Source: Peribacillus acanthi (GTDB taxonomy: Bacteria; Bacillota; Bacilli; Bacillales; DSM-1321). From it: a stretch of DNA of 64,000 nucleotides. The stretch is taken from the NCBI RefSeq assembly GCF_003073175.1, contig NZ_QBBX01000008.1, positions 95,116-159,115 of the forward strand, in the 5' to 3' direction. Under the pieces are notes generated by a model, which ran no database searches, had not been told where the DNA came from, and saw only the letters and a list, made by a program, of their open reading frames with translations. This document shows positions 42,392-51,382 of this stretch, piece after piece. The first letter of the stretch is position 1. Every line of letters starts with the position of its first letter. Both the position numbers and the translations under genes were made by a program.

Positions 42392-44033
42392 TCAATTGGA
42401 AAAAAGATTAGAACAGCTCAATAAAGCCTATAAGTCTATTCCTTCGAAAACAGATTACGACCGATTGGCGAAAGTTGTAATCAAGGAAACGAAACCAGTA
42501 AAGAAATGGTCCTTTCCTTATGTGGCAAGCTTAATTGGTGTAGGAATCATAGCCGGAATTTTACTGATGGGAATACTCCATAATAGCAAGGGAAATAACC
42601 TTCAATCGGAAAAACCAAAAGAAACAGTTGTTCCACCTAGTAAAGAAGAAAAACTGAACGAAGAAATTAAGAGTTATGAGGAGTTAGAAAGCTATTTTGA
42701 TAAAAAAGTTGCTGATACTTCCAAAAGACTTGGTTATAAAGACTTTAAAGAAAGCGATATGGTAAATGAAATACGGGAAAAAATAAACAATCTAATAACT
42801 CAAGAGGATTTAAAAACGGAGGAAGCGGTACTTGAGTCTATTCAAACAACTAAAGAAGAAGTGGATTTCTATTTAACTGCCCCTTCCTACTATCTTGAAA
42901 AATTATCAGCCTCTACGTTGGCATATGAAGAACAAGAAGTTCTATTTTATGAATATATGCGACAGATGAATCAACTTAAGCCTATCCTACAAATGGAACT
43001 AGCAGAAATTTTCTTAAATGAAGATTCATCGGATATTGTAGAGGTAGTAGCCAAGATGAATGAGGGAATCTACCATGGAAGTGATGAAGCTGCAATATTT
43101 GTGAAGGCGATGAGAGAAAATGGTTATTCATTTACAACAATAGAAGGTTTATTAGAGCTAAACATCGATTACGCCTCTATATACGACAGAATGGGTGATC
43201 AAGCAAATACAGAAATTTCTCAGTATCTTACTTTGAAAATAGATCGACCTCAATTAAGTGATGGAGCATTTTCAGGTAGATGGCATGAAATAGGGGACTA
43301 TTTATTGCAAAGCGAAAAAGTAATTCTGAATATGAATGATGGAGTTTGGAAAGAAAACTTGAAACAAGATTTTCGATTATTTTTTGGAATCTATTTATTA
43401 GGTTTGCCGAATGACCCTGTGTTTGATTGGAATGGAAAAATAAATGAGGATATTAAAAAGGCGTGGGAAGACATGGAGAATCATGCTACATTCCAAACAG
43501 CAAAATCCATCTTGCAATTCGTTGAACAATTAAAGGGAAATGGATGGGAAAAGCCAGAAAAATTCGAGGCAAGTGAAGTGCCTTACCCTGCATTTTCTCT
43601 TTCGGATGGAGTACCAAATAATCAAAATCCAGACATCATAGAGGAGCCCATTTTACCTCTATCTGCTAATCTTCTATCGAAATACGATGGATTTAAGGCA
43701 ACTGGTAATGAAGAAATCTTGAATGGATTATCAGCATTTGATGTTATGAGACTGTATTTTCATGCCGAAAATGAGAAGGATTTCGGTACGCAATATGATT
43801 TATTAAACAAACCAGCTGATTTTTTATCGAAGGAAAAATATCATGAAGATAGTACCAACCCTTTATACAATGGCCCGTCTGCTATAGATGGATATCGTCA
43901 TGCAAAGGAATACAGGATTGATGGGGAAATGATTGGCATTGAATTGTTCTACAATAATGGACAACAAAGTAAAGTATTCCAGATGGATCAAGTGAACGGA
44001 GTCTGGAAAGTACAAATCATGCCTTTCCAGTAG
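42381..44033 (+). CDS. Large membrane-anchored partner of the ECF sigma factor
   Basis: A 550-residue protein with a short cytoplasmic N-terminus (about 43 residues), one transmembrane segment (about 44-66, YVASLIGVGIIAGILLMGIL) and an extracellular region of about 480 residues. Position and topology fit an anti-sigma factor, but the N-terminus lacks an evident HxxxCxxC zinc motif and the outside part is far larger than usual. The last ~110 residues (from ANLLSKYDGFKATG, with FDVMRLYFHAENEKDFGTQY) look like an NTF2-like/surface domain. It probably senses an envelope signal. No close family is recognised. Confidence 0.75.
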   Translation: MEDNQLEKRLEQLNKAYKSIPSKTDYDRLAKVVIKETKPVKKWSFPYVASLIGVGIIAGILLMGILHNSKGNNLQSEKPKETVVPPSKEEKLNEEIKSYEELESYFDKKVADTSKRLGYKDFKESDMVNEIREKINNLITQEDLKTEEAVLESIQTTKEEVDFYLTAPSYYLEKLSASTLAYEEQEVLFYEYMRQMNQLKPILQMELAEIFLNEDSSDIVEVVAKMNEGIYHGSDEAAIFVKAMRENGYSFTTIEGLLELNIDYASIYDRMGDQANTEISQYLTLKIDRPQLSDGAFSGRWHEIGDYLLQSEKVILNMNDGVWKENLKQDFRLFFGIYLLGLPNDPVFDWNGKINEDIKKAWEDMENHATFQTAKSILQFVEQLKGNGWEKPEKFEASEVPYPAFSLSDGVPNNQNPDIIEEPILPLSANLLSKYDGFKATGNEEILNGLSAFDVMRLYFHAENEKDFGTQYDLLNKPADFLSKEKYHEDSTNPLYNGPSAIDGYRHAKEYRIDGEMIGIELFYNNGQQSKVFQMDQVNGVWKVQIMPFQ

Positions 44034-44245
44034 AGAAATATCTCAGCGGCAAGTGTGAATAGAAAAAGCAAACGATAATTTTTGAAAGTGAAGAGTAAAT
44101 GAACGGTTAAATGGATAAGGGGGGTAATGTGAAGGATATCCTAAAATGGTGCTTGTAGATTTTTTATAAGAAAAGGGATATTTGGATAAATTAGAGGGAA
44201 TCTACAATAAACAATGCTGATTTTTGAATAGATCTTGATGTTTTT

Positions 44246-44274
44246 TTGATATACTCTATATTTTGTGCTATAAT
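44246..44274 (+). promoter_or_regulatory. SigA promoter of yugI
   Basis: TTGATA, 17-base spacer, perfect TATAAT, 50 bases before the yugI start. Confidence 0.75.
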
Positions 44275-44325
44275 ATATAATTGTGTGAAAAGAGACGAAA
44301 TTACATTATATTTAGGAGTGTTTGC

Positions 44326-44736
44326 ATGTCAGAAAAGATCCAAGTAGGTTCAGTTTTAACAGGTAAAGTTACAGGAATTCAGCCATACGGAGCGTTTGTT
44401 GCACTTGATGAAAAAACTCAAGGTTTAGTTCACATTTCAGAAGTTACTCACGGTTTTGTGAAAGACATCAATGACCACTTAAAAGTGGGCGACGATGTAA
44501 ATGTTAAAGTTCTTTCAATCGATGAAGCGGCAGGCAAAATTGGTCTTTCTATCCGTGCTACGGAAGAAGCTCCAGAGCGTCCAGCAGCTCAACCTAAAAA
44601 GCCAGCTGCTAAGAAACGTCCAGCAGCACCTAAGCAAATGACTTCTTATACAGAGTCAACTGAAGGCTTCAATACGTTAAAAGATAAACTTCAAGAGTGG
44701 ATTGACCAATCTCAACGCGAAGAAGTTAAAAAATAA
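44326..44736 (+). CDS. yugI: S1 RNA-binding domain protein YugI (GSP13)
   Basis: A 136-residue protein with one S1 domain (about residues 4-75; VLTGKVTGIQPYGAFVALD, GLVHISEVTHGFV) and an alanine/proline/lysine-rich linker (KKPAAKKRPAAPKQ) before a helical tail. It corresponds to YugI, general stress protein 13, a ribosome-associated protein in B. subtilis. The start at 44326 follows AGGAGTG and fits the promoter. A strong terminator follows. Confidence 0.92.
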   Translation: MSEKIQVGSVLTGKVTGIQPYGAFVALDEKTQGLVHISEVTHGFVKDINDHLKVGDDVNVKVLSIDEAAGKIGLSIRATEEAPERPAAQPKKPAAKKRPAAPKQMTSYTESTEGFNTLKDKLQEWIDQSQREEVKK

Positions 44737-44749
44737 TAATAAATGTAAG

Positions 44750-44780
44750 ACGGATCGGCAAACGCTGATCCGTTTTTTTT
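44750..44780 (+). terminator. Intrinsic terminator of yugI
   Basis: ACGGATCGGC/GCTGATCCGT stem with one mismatch, AAAC loop and T8 tail. Confidence 0.87.
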
Positions 44781-44986
44781 ATGGTTATTATTTTCACATT
44801 CAGTAATGAAGGTTTTGTCGACTAATGCCTAAGTTGTTAGTCGCTTTAGTGATATTGAAATCAAAGCGCTAAAGAACTCTGTACTCTAACCTGAACCCAA
44901 CATAGATCTCATTTTTTTTCTGGATATTTTATCTTGACACCTCATTTAGATGAATCCAAGTTAATAATAACAGTGCTGGAAGGGGG

Positions 44987-45002
44987 TGCAATAATATTTT
45001 GC
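44987..45002 (+). promoter_or_regulatory. Putative RocR upstream activating site 1
   Basis: TGCAATAATATTTTGC, an imperfect palindrome of the TGCAAAA-n-TTTTGCA type I recall for RocR, about 44 bases centre-to-centre before a second copy and about 160 bases before the sigma-54 promoter. Confidence 0.5.
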
Positions 45003-45030
45003 TTTTTTGCACCTCGAACCCCTTTTGGGG

Positions 45031-45045
45031 GCAAAAATATTTTGC
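45031..45045 (+). promoter_or_regulatory. Putative RocR upstream activating site 2
   Basis: GCAAAAATATTTTGC, near-identical to site 1 and palindromic. Two sites upstream of a sigma-54 promoter are the expected layout for a RocR-type enhancer-binding activator. Confidence 0.5.
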
Positions 45046-45153
45046 GTTAAATATCGGATTTGTTAAGAAGAAGTAGTAAATACTAATCATTTGAAGGCTA
45101 GTTAGGACAGGATGTACAACCAAGTTTTCTGTTTTAGTGTTTCTGGCTTTTCT

Positions 45154-45170
45154 TTGGCACATATCTTGCA
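45154..45170 (+). promoter_or_regulatory. Sigma-54 (SigL) promoter of rocA-rocD
   Basis: TTGGCACATATCTTGCA fits the -24/-12 consensus TTGGCACN5TTGCA in every fixed position, with GG and GC 12 bases apart. It lies 52 bases before the rocA start. Confidence 0.85.
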
Positions 45171-45221
45171 TATAAAAAATATTAGAAAAATTAATCTTCA
45201 TGAAATTAGGAGGTTTCAGAC

Positions 45222-46769
45222 ATGGTACTGCCATACAAACATGAACCATTTACAAATTTTAAAGATGAAGAAAATAAAGCTGCATATCTAGAAGGTTTGA
45301 AATTAGTCGGGTCTTATCTTGGCCAGGATTACCCATTGGTAATTGGCGGAGAGAAAATCACAACTGAAGATAAAATTGTTTCTTACAACCCTGCAAATAA
45401 AGAAGAAGTAATCGGTCGCGTTTCGAAAGCAAGTCGTGATTTAGCTGAACAAGCGATGAAAGTGGCGGATGAGACGTTCAAAACGTGGAAAAAAGTAAAG
45501 CCAGAATCTCGCGCTGATATCCTGTTCCGTGCTGCTGCAATCATTCGTCGCCGTAAGCATGAATTCTCTGCGTTATTAACGAAAGAAGCAGGTAAGCCTT
45601 GGAATGAAGCGGATGCAGATACAGCTGAAGCTATCGATTTCTTAGAGTTCTATGCTCGTCAAATGTTGAAATTAAAAGACGGAGTTCCTGTAGAAAGCCG
45701 TCCTGGGGAATACAACCAATACAACTACGTTCCACTAGGTGTAGGTATCATTATCTCTCCTTGGAACTTCCCATTTGCAATCATGGCTGGTACGGCGGTA
45801 GCGGCGATTGTAACTGGTAACACAGTTCTATTAAAACCAGCTTCTACTACGCCAATCGTTGCGGCTAAGTTCGTAGAAGTAATGGAAGAAGCAGGTCTTC
45901 CTGCAGGCGTATTAAACTTCGTTCCTGGTAACGGTGCTGAAGTTGGGGACTACCTAGTCGATCACCCACGTACTCGTTTCATTTCCTTCACAGGATCTCG
46001 TGATGTGGGAATCCGTATTTTCGAGCGTGCTTCTAAAGTGAACGAAGGCCAAATCTGGTTGAAACGTGTTATCGCTGAAATGGGTGGTAAGGATACTATC
46101 GTAGTAGACAGCGACGCAGACCTAGAATTAGCGGCACAATCCATCGTGAAATCTGCATTCGGTTTCTCTGGACAAAAATGTTCCGCATGTTCTCGTGCAG
46201 TTATCGTTGAAGATGTGTACGACCAAGTATTGGCTCGTGCAGTTGAATTAACGAAGGAATTACAAGTAGGTGACCCAGTAGATACAAGTAACTTCATGGG
46301 TCCAGTGATTGATAACAATTCATTCAAGAAAATCATGGATTACATTGAAATCGGGAAGCAAGAAGGTAAATTCATGGCAGGTGGAGAAGGAGACAACTCG
46401 AAAGGTTTCTTCGTTCAACCTACAATCATTGCGGACCTAGACCCGAAAGCACGTTTAATGCAAGAAGAAATCTTCGGACCGGTCGTAGGTTTCTCCAAAG
46501 CGAAGGATTTCGACCATGCGCTTGAAATTGCGAACAACACAGAATACGGTTTGACAGGTGCAGTTATTACTAACAACCGTGCACACATCGAAAAAGCACG
46601 TGAAGAGTTCCATGTTGGAAACCTATACTTCAATCGTGGATGTACAGGAGCGATTGTTGGATACCAACCATTCGGTGGATTCAACATGTCAGGTACAGAC
46701 TCAAAAGCGGGCGGACCAGACTACCTAGTACAACACATGCAAGGTAAAACAACTTCAGAAATGTTTTAA
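45222..46769 (+). CDS. rocA: 1-pyrroline-5-carboxylate dehydrogenase
   Basis: A 515-residue aldehyde dehydrogenase that oxidises glutamate semialdehyde to glutamate, the last step of arginine, ornithine and proline breakdown. The catalytic cysteine is in [11 protein letters not shown], the general-base glutamate in VIAEMGGKD, and [14 protein letters not shown] and FTGSRDVG bind NAD. AGGAGGTTTCAGAC precedes the ATG. With rocD 18 bases downstream it forms an operon driven by the sigma-54 promoter. Confidence 0.94.
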   Translation: MVLPYKHEPFTNFKDEENKAAYLEGLKLVGSYLGQDYPLVIGGEKITTEDKIVSYNPANKEEVIGRVSKASRDLAEQAMKVADETFKTWKKVKPESRADILFRAAAIIRRRKHEFSALLTKEAGKPWNEADADTAEAIDFLEFYARQMLKLKDGVPVESRPGEYNQYNYVPLGVGIIISPWNFPFAIMAGTAVAAIVTGNTVLLKPASTTPIVAAKFVEVMEEAGLPAGVLNFVPGNGAEVGDYLVDHPRTRFISFTGSRDVGIRIFERASKVNEGQIWLKRVIAEMGGKDTIVVDSDADLELAAQSIVKSAFGFSGQKCSACSRAVIVEDVYDQVLARAVELTKELQVGDPVDTSNFMGPVIDNNSFKKIMDYIEIGKQEGKFMAGGEGDNSKGFFVQPTIIADLDPKARLMQEEIFGPVVGFSKAKDFDHALEIANNTEYGLTGAVITNNRAHIEKAREEFHVGNLYFNRGCTGAIVGYQPFGGFNMSGTDSKAGGPDYLVQHMQGKTTSEMF

Positions 46770-46787
46770 ATAGAGAGGGGAACGAGT

Positions 46788-47978
46788 ATGAGTAGAAGCG
46801 AAGATTTAATTGTTCAAACAGAGAAATATGGTGCAAACAACTATCATCCACTTCCAATCGTGATTTCAGAAGCGGAAGGTGTTTGGGTCAAGAACCCTGA
46901 AGGAAAAAAATATATGGATATGCTTAGTGCATATTCTGCAGTAAACCAAGGTCATCGCCATCCGAAAATCATTCAAGCATTAAAGGACCAAGCAGATCGC
47001 GTAACATTGACTTCACGCGCATTTCACAATGATCAATTGGGACCATGGTATGAAAGAGTATGTGAACTGACGAAAAAAGACATGGCTTTACCGATGAATA
47101 CAGGTGCTGAAGCGGTGGAAACAGCTGTGAAGGCTGCTAGACGTTGGGCATATGACGTTAAAGGTGTTGCGGATAATCAAGCTGAAATCATCGCATGTAT
47201 TGGAAACTTCCATGGTCGTACGATGACGGCTGTATCGCTATCTTCTGAAGAAGAGTACAAACGTGGATTCGGACCGATGCTTCCTGGAATTAAGCTAATT
47301 CCTTATGGTGATTTGGATGCTTTGAAAGAAGCGATCTCTCCTAATACAGCAGCATTTTTAATTGAACCAATCCAAGGTGAAGCGGGAATCGTCATTCCAA
47401 AAGAAGGCTTCATGAAAGCTGCATTCGAACTTTGTAAAGAAAGCAATGTCTTATTTATTGCTGATGAAATCCAAGCTGGCTTAGCTCGTTCTGGTAAAAT
47501 GTTTGCGTGTGAATGGGAAGACGTTGATCCGGATATGTACATTCTTGGAAAAGCACTAGGCGGAGGGGTCTTCCCAATTTCCTGTGTAGTAGCTAATAAA
47601 GATGTATTAGGTGTCTTCAATCCAGGTTCCCATGGTTCTACTTTTGGTGGAAATCCAATGGCATGTGCGGTTTCAATAGCTGCACTGGATGTATTGGTGG
47701 AAGAAAACTTAGCAGCTCGTTCTCTGGAGCTAGGGGAGTATTTCGCTTCAAAATTAAAAGAAATCAAAAACCCAATCATTAAAGAAGTTCGTGGTCGTGG
47801 TTTATTTATTGGTGTTGAATTACATGAGCCGGCTCGTAAATACTGCGAGCAGTTAAAAGAAGAAGGCTTACTATGTAAAGAAACTCATGATACAGTAATT
47901 CGCTTTGCTCCTCCACTTGTAATTACAAAAGAAGAGTTGGATTGGGCAATTGAAAGAATTCAAAAGATATTAGGATAA
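46788..47978 (+). CDS. rocD: Ornithine aminotransferase
   Basis: A 396-residue class III PLP aminotransferase that converts ornithine and 2-oxoglutarate to glutamate semialdehyde and glutamate. The product feeds RocA, encoded just upstream. [44 protein letters not shown] and [13 protein letters not shown] (PLP lysine) are characteristic. AGAGGGGAACGAGT precedes the ATG. A terminator follows; rocF, rocE and rocR are not in the window. Confidence 0.94.
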   Translation: MSRSEDLIVQTEKYGANNYHPLPIVISEAEGVWVKNPEGKKYMDMLSAYSAVNQGHRHPKIIQALKDQADRVTLTSRAFHNDQLGPWYERVCELTKKDMALPMNTGAEAVETAVKAARRWAYDVKGVADNQAEIIACIGNFHGRTMTAVSLSSEEEYKRGFGPMLPGIKLIPYGDLDALKEAISPNTAAFLIEPIQGEAGIVIPKEGFMKAAFELCKESNVLFIADEIQAGLARSGKMFACEWEDVDPDMYILGKALGGGVFPISCVVANKDVLGVFNPGSHGSTFGGNPMACAVSIAALDVLVEENLAARSLELGEYFASKLKEIKNPIIKEVRGRGLFIGVELHEPARKYCEQLKEEGLLCKETHDTVIRFAPPLVITKEELDWAIERIQKILG

Positions 47979-47986
47979 TTTAAGTG

Positions 47987-48035
47987 AAAAACCCCAAGGA
48001 ATCCCTTTAACTGAGGATTTCTTGGGGTTTTCTTT
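47987..48035 (+). terminator. Intrinsic terminator of rocA-rocD
   Basis: AAAACCCCAAGGAATCC and GGATTTCTTGGGGTTTT pair with one mismatch around an 11-base loop, then TCTTTAT. Confidence 0.87.
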
Positions 48036-48242
48036 ATGCTTTCTGAATGATATCTGAAAAACAATGCTCTCCCCCAAAAAAAGTATAAAGGGGATAACCA
48101 TTTCATAAAAAGTTGAAGTAGCACCCGCTTCTAGGTCTCTAGACGTAGACAAAAATGACCTACAGTACCAATTTATTCCTGTTGTTTTTTCGATTAAGAT
48201 AAAGAAGGTAAAGGAAAACGTGTATTTAAAGGGGATTTTGAC

Positions 48243-51200
48243 ATGAAATCAATTATTAGATTTAGTTTGAAAAACACAGTAGCTTTATTGTTGCTAACGT
48301 TTATGATTATCGGGGGAGGGATTTATTCGGTCAAAATGATTAACATCGAAAAATATCCGAATGTAGACATCCCTTATATGACGGTAATTGTCCCGTATCC
48401 TGGTGCATCTCCAGAGCAATCCATTACGGATATAGGAGAGCCTTTAGAACGAGAATTGATGAAGCTTGATGGAGTTGAAAATGTATATACAGATGGCGTA
48501 GCGAACGCAGCCTACTCCACGATCGAGTTCGACATGAGTGTGAATATGAAGGAAGTAGAAAGTGTAGTACGTACAGCTGCAGAAAAAGTCAATTTGCCTG
48601 AAGGAGCAAAAGATATTGAAGTTGTTCAACAAGGCATTGAACCTGATCCATCTATTTATACATTAGGGGTATATGGTGGTGCGCAAGAGGAAACTGAAAA
48701 ACTAGTCAAAAGTAAAATGATTCCACTTTTAGAAGGTATTGAAGGTGTGAACAAGGTTGAAGCGGATGGGATTACAGACAAAAAAGTATTCGTTCGTGTG
48801 CTGCCTGATAAATTATCTGAAAAAGGATTGACCATGGATGATGTGAAAAATGCCATCCTAGCAAACTCCCTTTCTATCCCTACTGGTGACGTTACATTAT
48901 CAGGTCAAGTTCTTCCTGTCAGAGTTAGCAAAGAGCTTACCAGTGTGGAAGACATACAGAACATTACAATGTTTGCACCTGGAGCTCCTACAACAGATAG
49001 AAAACCAGCTGTTGTAACTATTAGTTTGAAAGAAGTTGCTGAAGTTGTTTACGAACCTGTAAACAGCATGAATTTTACAAGAATCAATGGAAAAGAAGGT
49101 CTGCGTGTAAGGGTCACTGCTGAAACAGGTGCAAATATTGTAAGTATCGTAGAAAATATTGAAAAAGAACTAAAAGATTTTTCAGTACCAAATAATATTG
49201 ATATTGAAACTCTAAGTGATCAATCTAAAGAGATTAAAGAGTCTGTTTATGCGATGTTAAGAGAAGCAGTTTTAGGTGCTGGAATGGCTGTTTTAGTCAC
49301 ATTGCTATTTTTAAGAAACATACGATCTACACTGATTGCGGTCATTTCCATTCCGTTATCCATTTTAGCTTCATTGACATTCTTGAACATGCTTGGATAC
49401 ACGTTGAACATCATGACCTTGGCTGGAATAGCAGTTGCGGTTGGTCGAGTTGTTGATGACTCCATTGTCGTAATCGAAAACGTATTTCGAAGAGTTCGTG
49501 CTGCTAAGGAAAGAAACGAAGAATTGGTTGAAACATCCACGAGAGAAGTGGCTTCAGCAATTACATCTTCAACTATTACAACTGTAGCTGTCTTCTTGCC
49601 TATGGCATTTGTTCCTGGCATTGTAGGGAAGATGTTTGCTCCGCTTGCTTGGACTATTGTGATATCACTGTTATTCTCGTTATTAGTAGCGATAACAATT
49701 GTTCCATTGCTATCAAAGATGTTTCTTTTGAAAATTACAGAAAAAGAACACAAAGAAGGTTTTTTACAGAAAGCATACCGAAATATCTTAAATAAAGTAT
49801 TAAATCATCGTTTAATCACTCTTGCGGTAGCGATTCTTTTACTTGCTAGTTCAGTCGCGGTCATTGCACCAAAGCTAGGAACGACATTCCTTCCACAGGA
49901 GAAAGTTGTTAACTATGATATTAAGGTTACTATGGAAAAAGGGACAGCACCAAAAATAACAAGTGATGTAGCTGCTGAAATAGAAGAATCGTTATTAAAA
50001 ATGAAAGAGATTGAGAAGATTAGTACGAGTGTGAATGGTGAATATGAGAGTGCCTTAATCAGTTTTAAAGTAAAAGATTCTACAGAGAATATTGAAGGTT
50101 TCATCGAGGGATTAAGACAAGATTTAAAAGGATATAAAAAGGCGAAAGAAGTCTCCTTGACTGGTGTAGGAGGTATGGGTGGCGGAGAGTCACAATTTAT
50201 GTTGATTGTAAATGGTTCTGACTTAAAAGACATACAAACAGCAAGTAATCAAATGGTTGATTCCTTGAAGGATATTAAAGGTATGGCAGATGTGCGTACA
50301 TCCATGGAAGGTGACGAACCTGAAATTGAATTGGAAATGAACGAAGAGAAGCTTAAGAATAATGGTTTGATGCCAGCGCTAGTCGGAAAAGGATTACGCG
50401 AAGTCATTGTAGGAGATACCATTTCAACTATGACTATCCAGGAAGAGAAGCAGGATATTGCCTTAACAGTAAAGATGGATCAGTTAGATTCACTTGAGGA
50501 TCTTGGGGAGCTTACTATTAAGAACGCTTTTGGGCTTCCTGTGAAAATTAAGGATATTGGAACGCTTAAAAAAGTAGAAAATAGAATGGTCATTTCCCAC
50601 TTGAATGGAAATGAATATGTAATGGTTGTTGGTCAAATTACTGATGCTAATACAGGGGAAGTGACGAAAAAAGCGGATGAAGCTATCGCTGGGTTAAAAC
50701 TTCCTAAAGGTGTTTCTTACTACAAAGAAGGTGCATCAGCAGCGATGGAAGAAGGTTTCATCAATATGGCATTGGCTATTGGGGTGAGTATCTTCTTCGT
50801 ATACATTACCATGGTTATCGCGTTTGGTGAAGGAAAAGCCCCATTTGTCATCTTATTCGCAATTCCGTTTTCAATCATTGGGGCATTATTAGGGTTGTAT
50901 GCTGTAGGAGAGCCAATCGGGATGCCTGCCATGATTGGGCTACTCATGTTAAATGGAATCGTTGTAACAAATGCAATCGTACTAATAGACCGAGTGAAAC
51001 AAAATGAAAGAAAAGGCATATTCGGTCGAGAAGCAATTATAGAAGCAGGAGCGGTACGTTTAAGACCAATTCTTATGACAGCTGTAGCAACTGTTGGAGC
51101 ATTAATTCCTATGGCAGTTTCGAGCCATGCAGGAATCGTTTCGTCCTCACTTGCCGTGGTTGTTATTGGAGGTCTAGCAACATCAACCATGTTAACTTTA

Positions 51201-51287
51201 ATTATCGTTCCAGTATTATATAGTCTATTCCATCCTCAAAAGAAACAAAAGAAAATCGTTGAGGAATCTCTGCCTAAAGCAGTTTAA
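48243..51287 (+). CDS. swrC: RND-family efflux transporter, SwrC/AcrB type
   Basis: A 1014-residue resistance-nodulation-division transporter with two repeats, each having one N-terminal span (about 10-30 and 525-545), a large extracellular domain, and a bundle of five or six spans (about 335-490 and 850-1000). NIEKYPNVDIPYMTVIVPYPGASP and the motif VGRVVDDSIVVIENVFR (paired acidic residues for proton transfer) are hallmarks. B. subtilis SwrC (YerP) exports surfactin and other drugs; the substrate here is unknown, and no adaptor or regulator gene is adjacent. Confidence 0.87.
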   Translation: MKSIIRFSLKNTVALLLLTFMIIGGGIYSVKMINIEKYPNVDIPYMTVIVPYPGASPEQSITDIGEPLERELMKLDGVENVYTDGVANAAYSTIEFDMSVNMKEVESVVRTAAEKVNLPEGAKDIEVVQQGIEPDPSIYTLGVYGGAQEETEKLVKSKMIPLLEGIEGVNKVEADGITDKKVFVRVLPDKLSEKGLTMDDVKNAILANSLSIPTGDVTLSGQVLPVRVSKELTSVEDIQNITMFAPGAPTTDRKPAVVTISLKEVAEVVYEPVNSMNFTRINGKEGLRVRVTAETGANIVSIVENIEKELKDFSVPNNIDIETLSDQSKEIKESVYAMLREAVLGAGMAVLVTLLFLRNIRSTLIAVISIPLSILASLTFLNMLGYTLNIMTLAGIAVAVGRVVDDSIVVIENVFRRVRAAKERNEELVETSTREVASAITSSTITTVAVFLPMAFVPGIVGKMFAPLAWTIVISLLFSLLVAITIVPLLSKMFLLKITEKEHKEGFLQKAYRNILNKVLNHRLITLAVAILLLASSVAVIAPKLGTTFLPQEKVVNYDIKVTMEKGTAPKITSDVAAEIEESLLKMKEIEKISTSVNGEYESALISFKVKDSTENIEGFIEGLRQDLKGYKKAKEVSLTGVGGMGGGESQFMLIVNGSDLKDIQTASNQMVDSLKDIKGMADVRTSMEGDEPEIELEMNEEKLKNNGLMPALVGKGLREVIVGDTISTMTIQEEKQDIALTVKMDQLDSLEDLGELTIKNAFGLPVKIKDIGTLKKVENRMVISHLNGNEYVMVVGQITDANTGEVTKKADEAIAGLKLPKGVSYYKEGASAAMEEGFINMALAIGVSIFFVYITMVIAFGEGKAPFVILFAIPFSIIGALLGLYAVGEPIGMPAMIGLLMLNGIVVTNAIVLIDRVKQNERKGIFGREAIIEAGAVRLRPILMTAVATVGALIPMAVSSHAGIVSSSLAVVVIGGLATSTMLTLIIVPVLYSLFHPQKKQKKIVEESLPKAV

Positions 51288-51292
51288 TCACA

Positions 51293-51331
51293 GAGGAGCC
51301 ATTGGATTGTATCTGATGTGCTCCTTTTTCT
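51293..51331 (+). terminator. Intrinsic terminator of swrC
   Basis: AGGAGC/GCTCCT outer stem plus inner TGGAT/ATC pairs, followed by TTTTTCTTT. Confidence 0.7.
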
Positions 51332-51382
51332 TTATTATGGGAAGGGAATCAGAAACATAATATTGAATTATCTAGTGGAATA

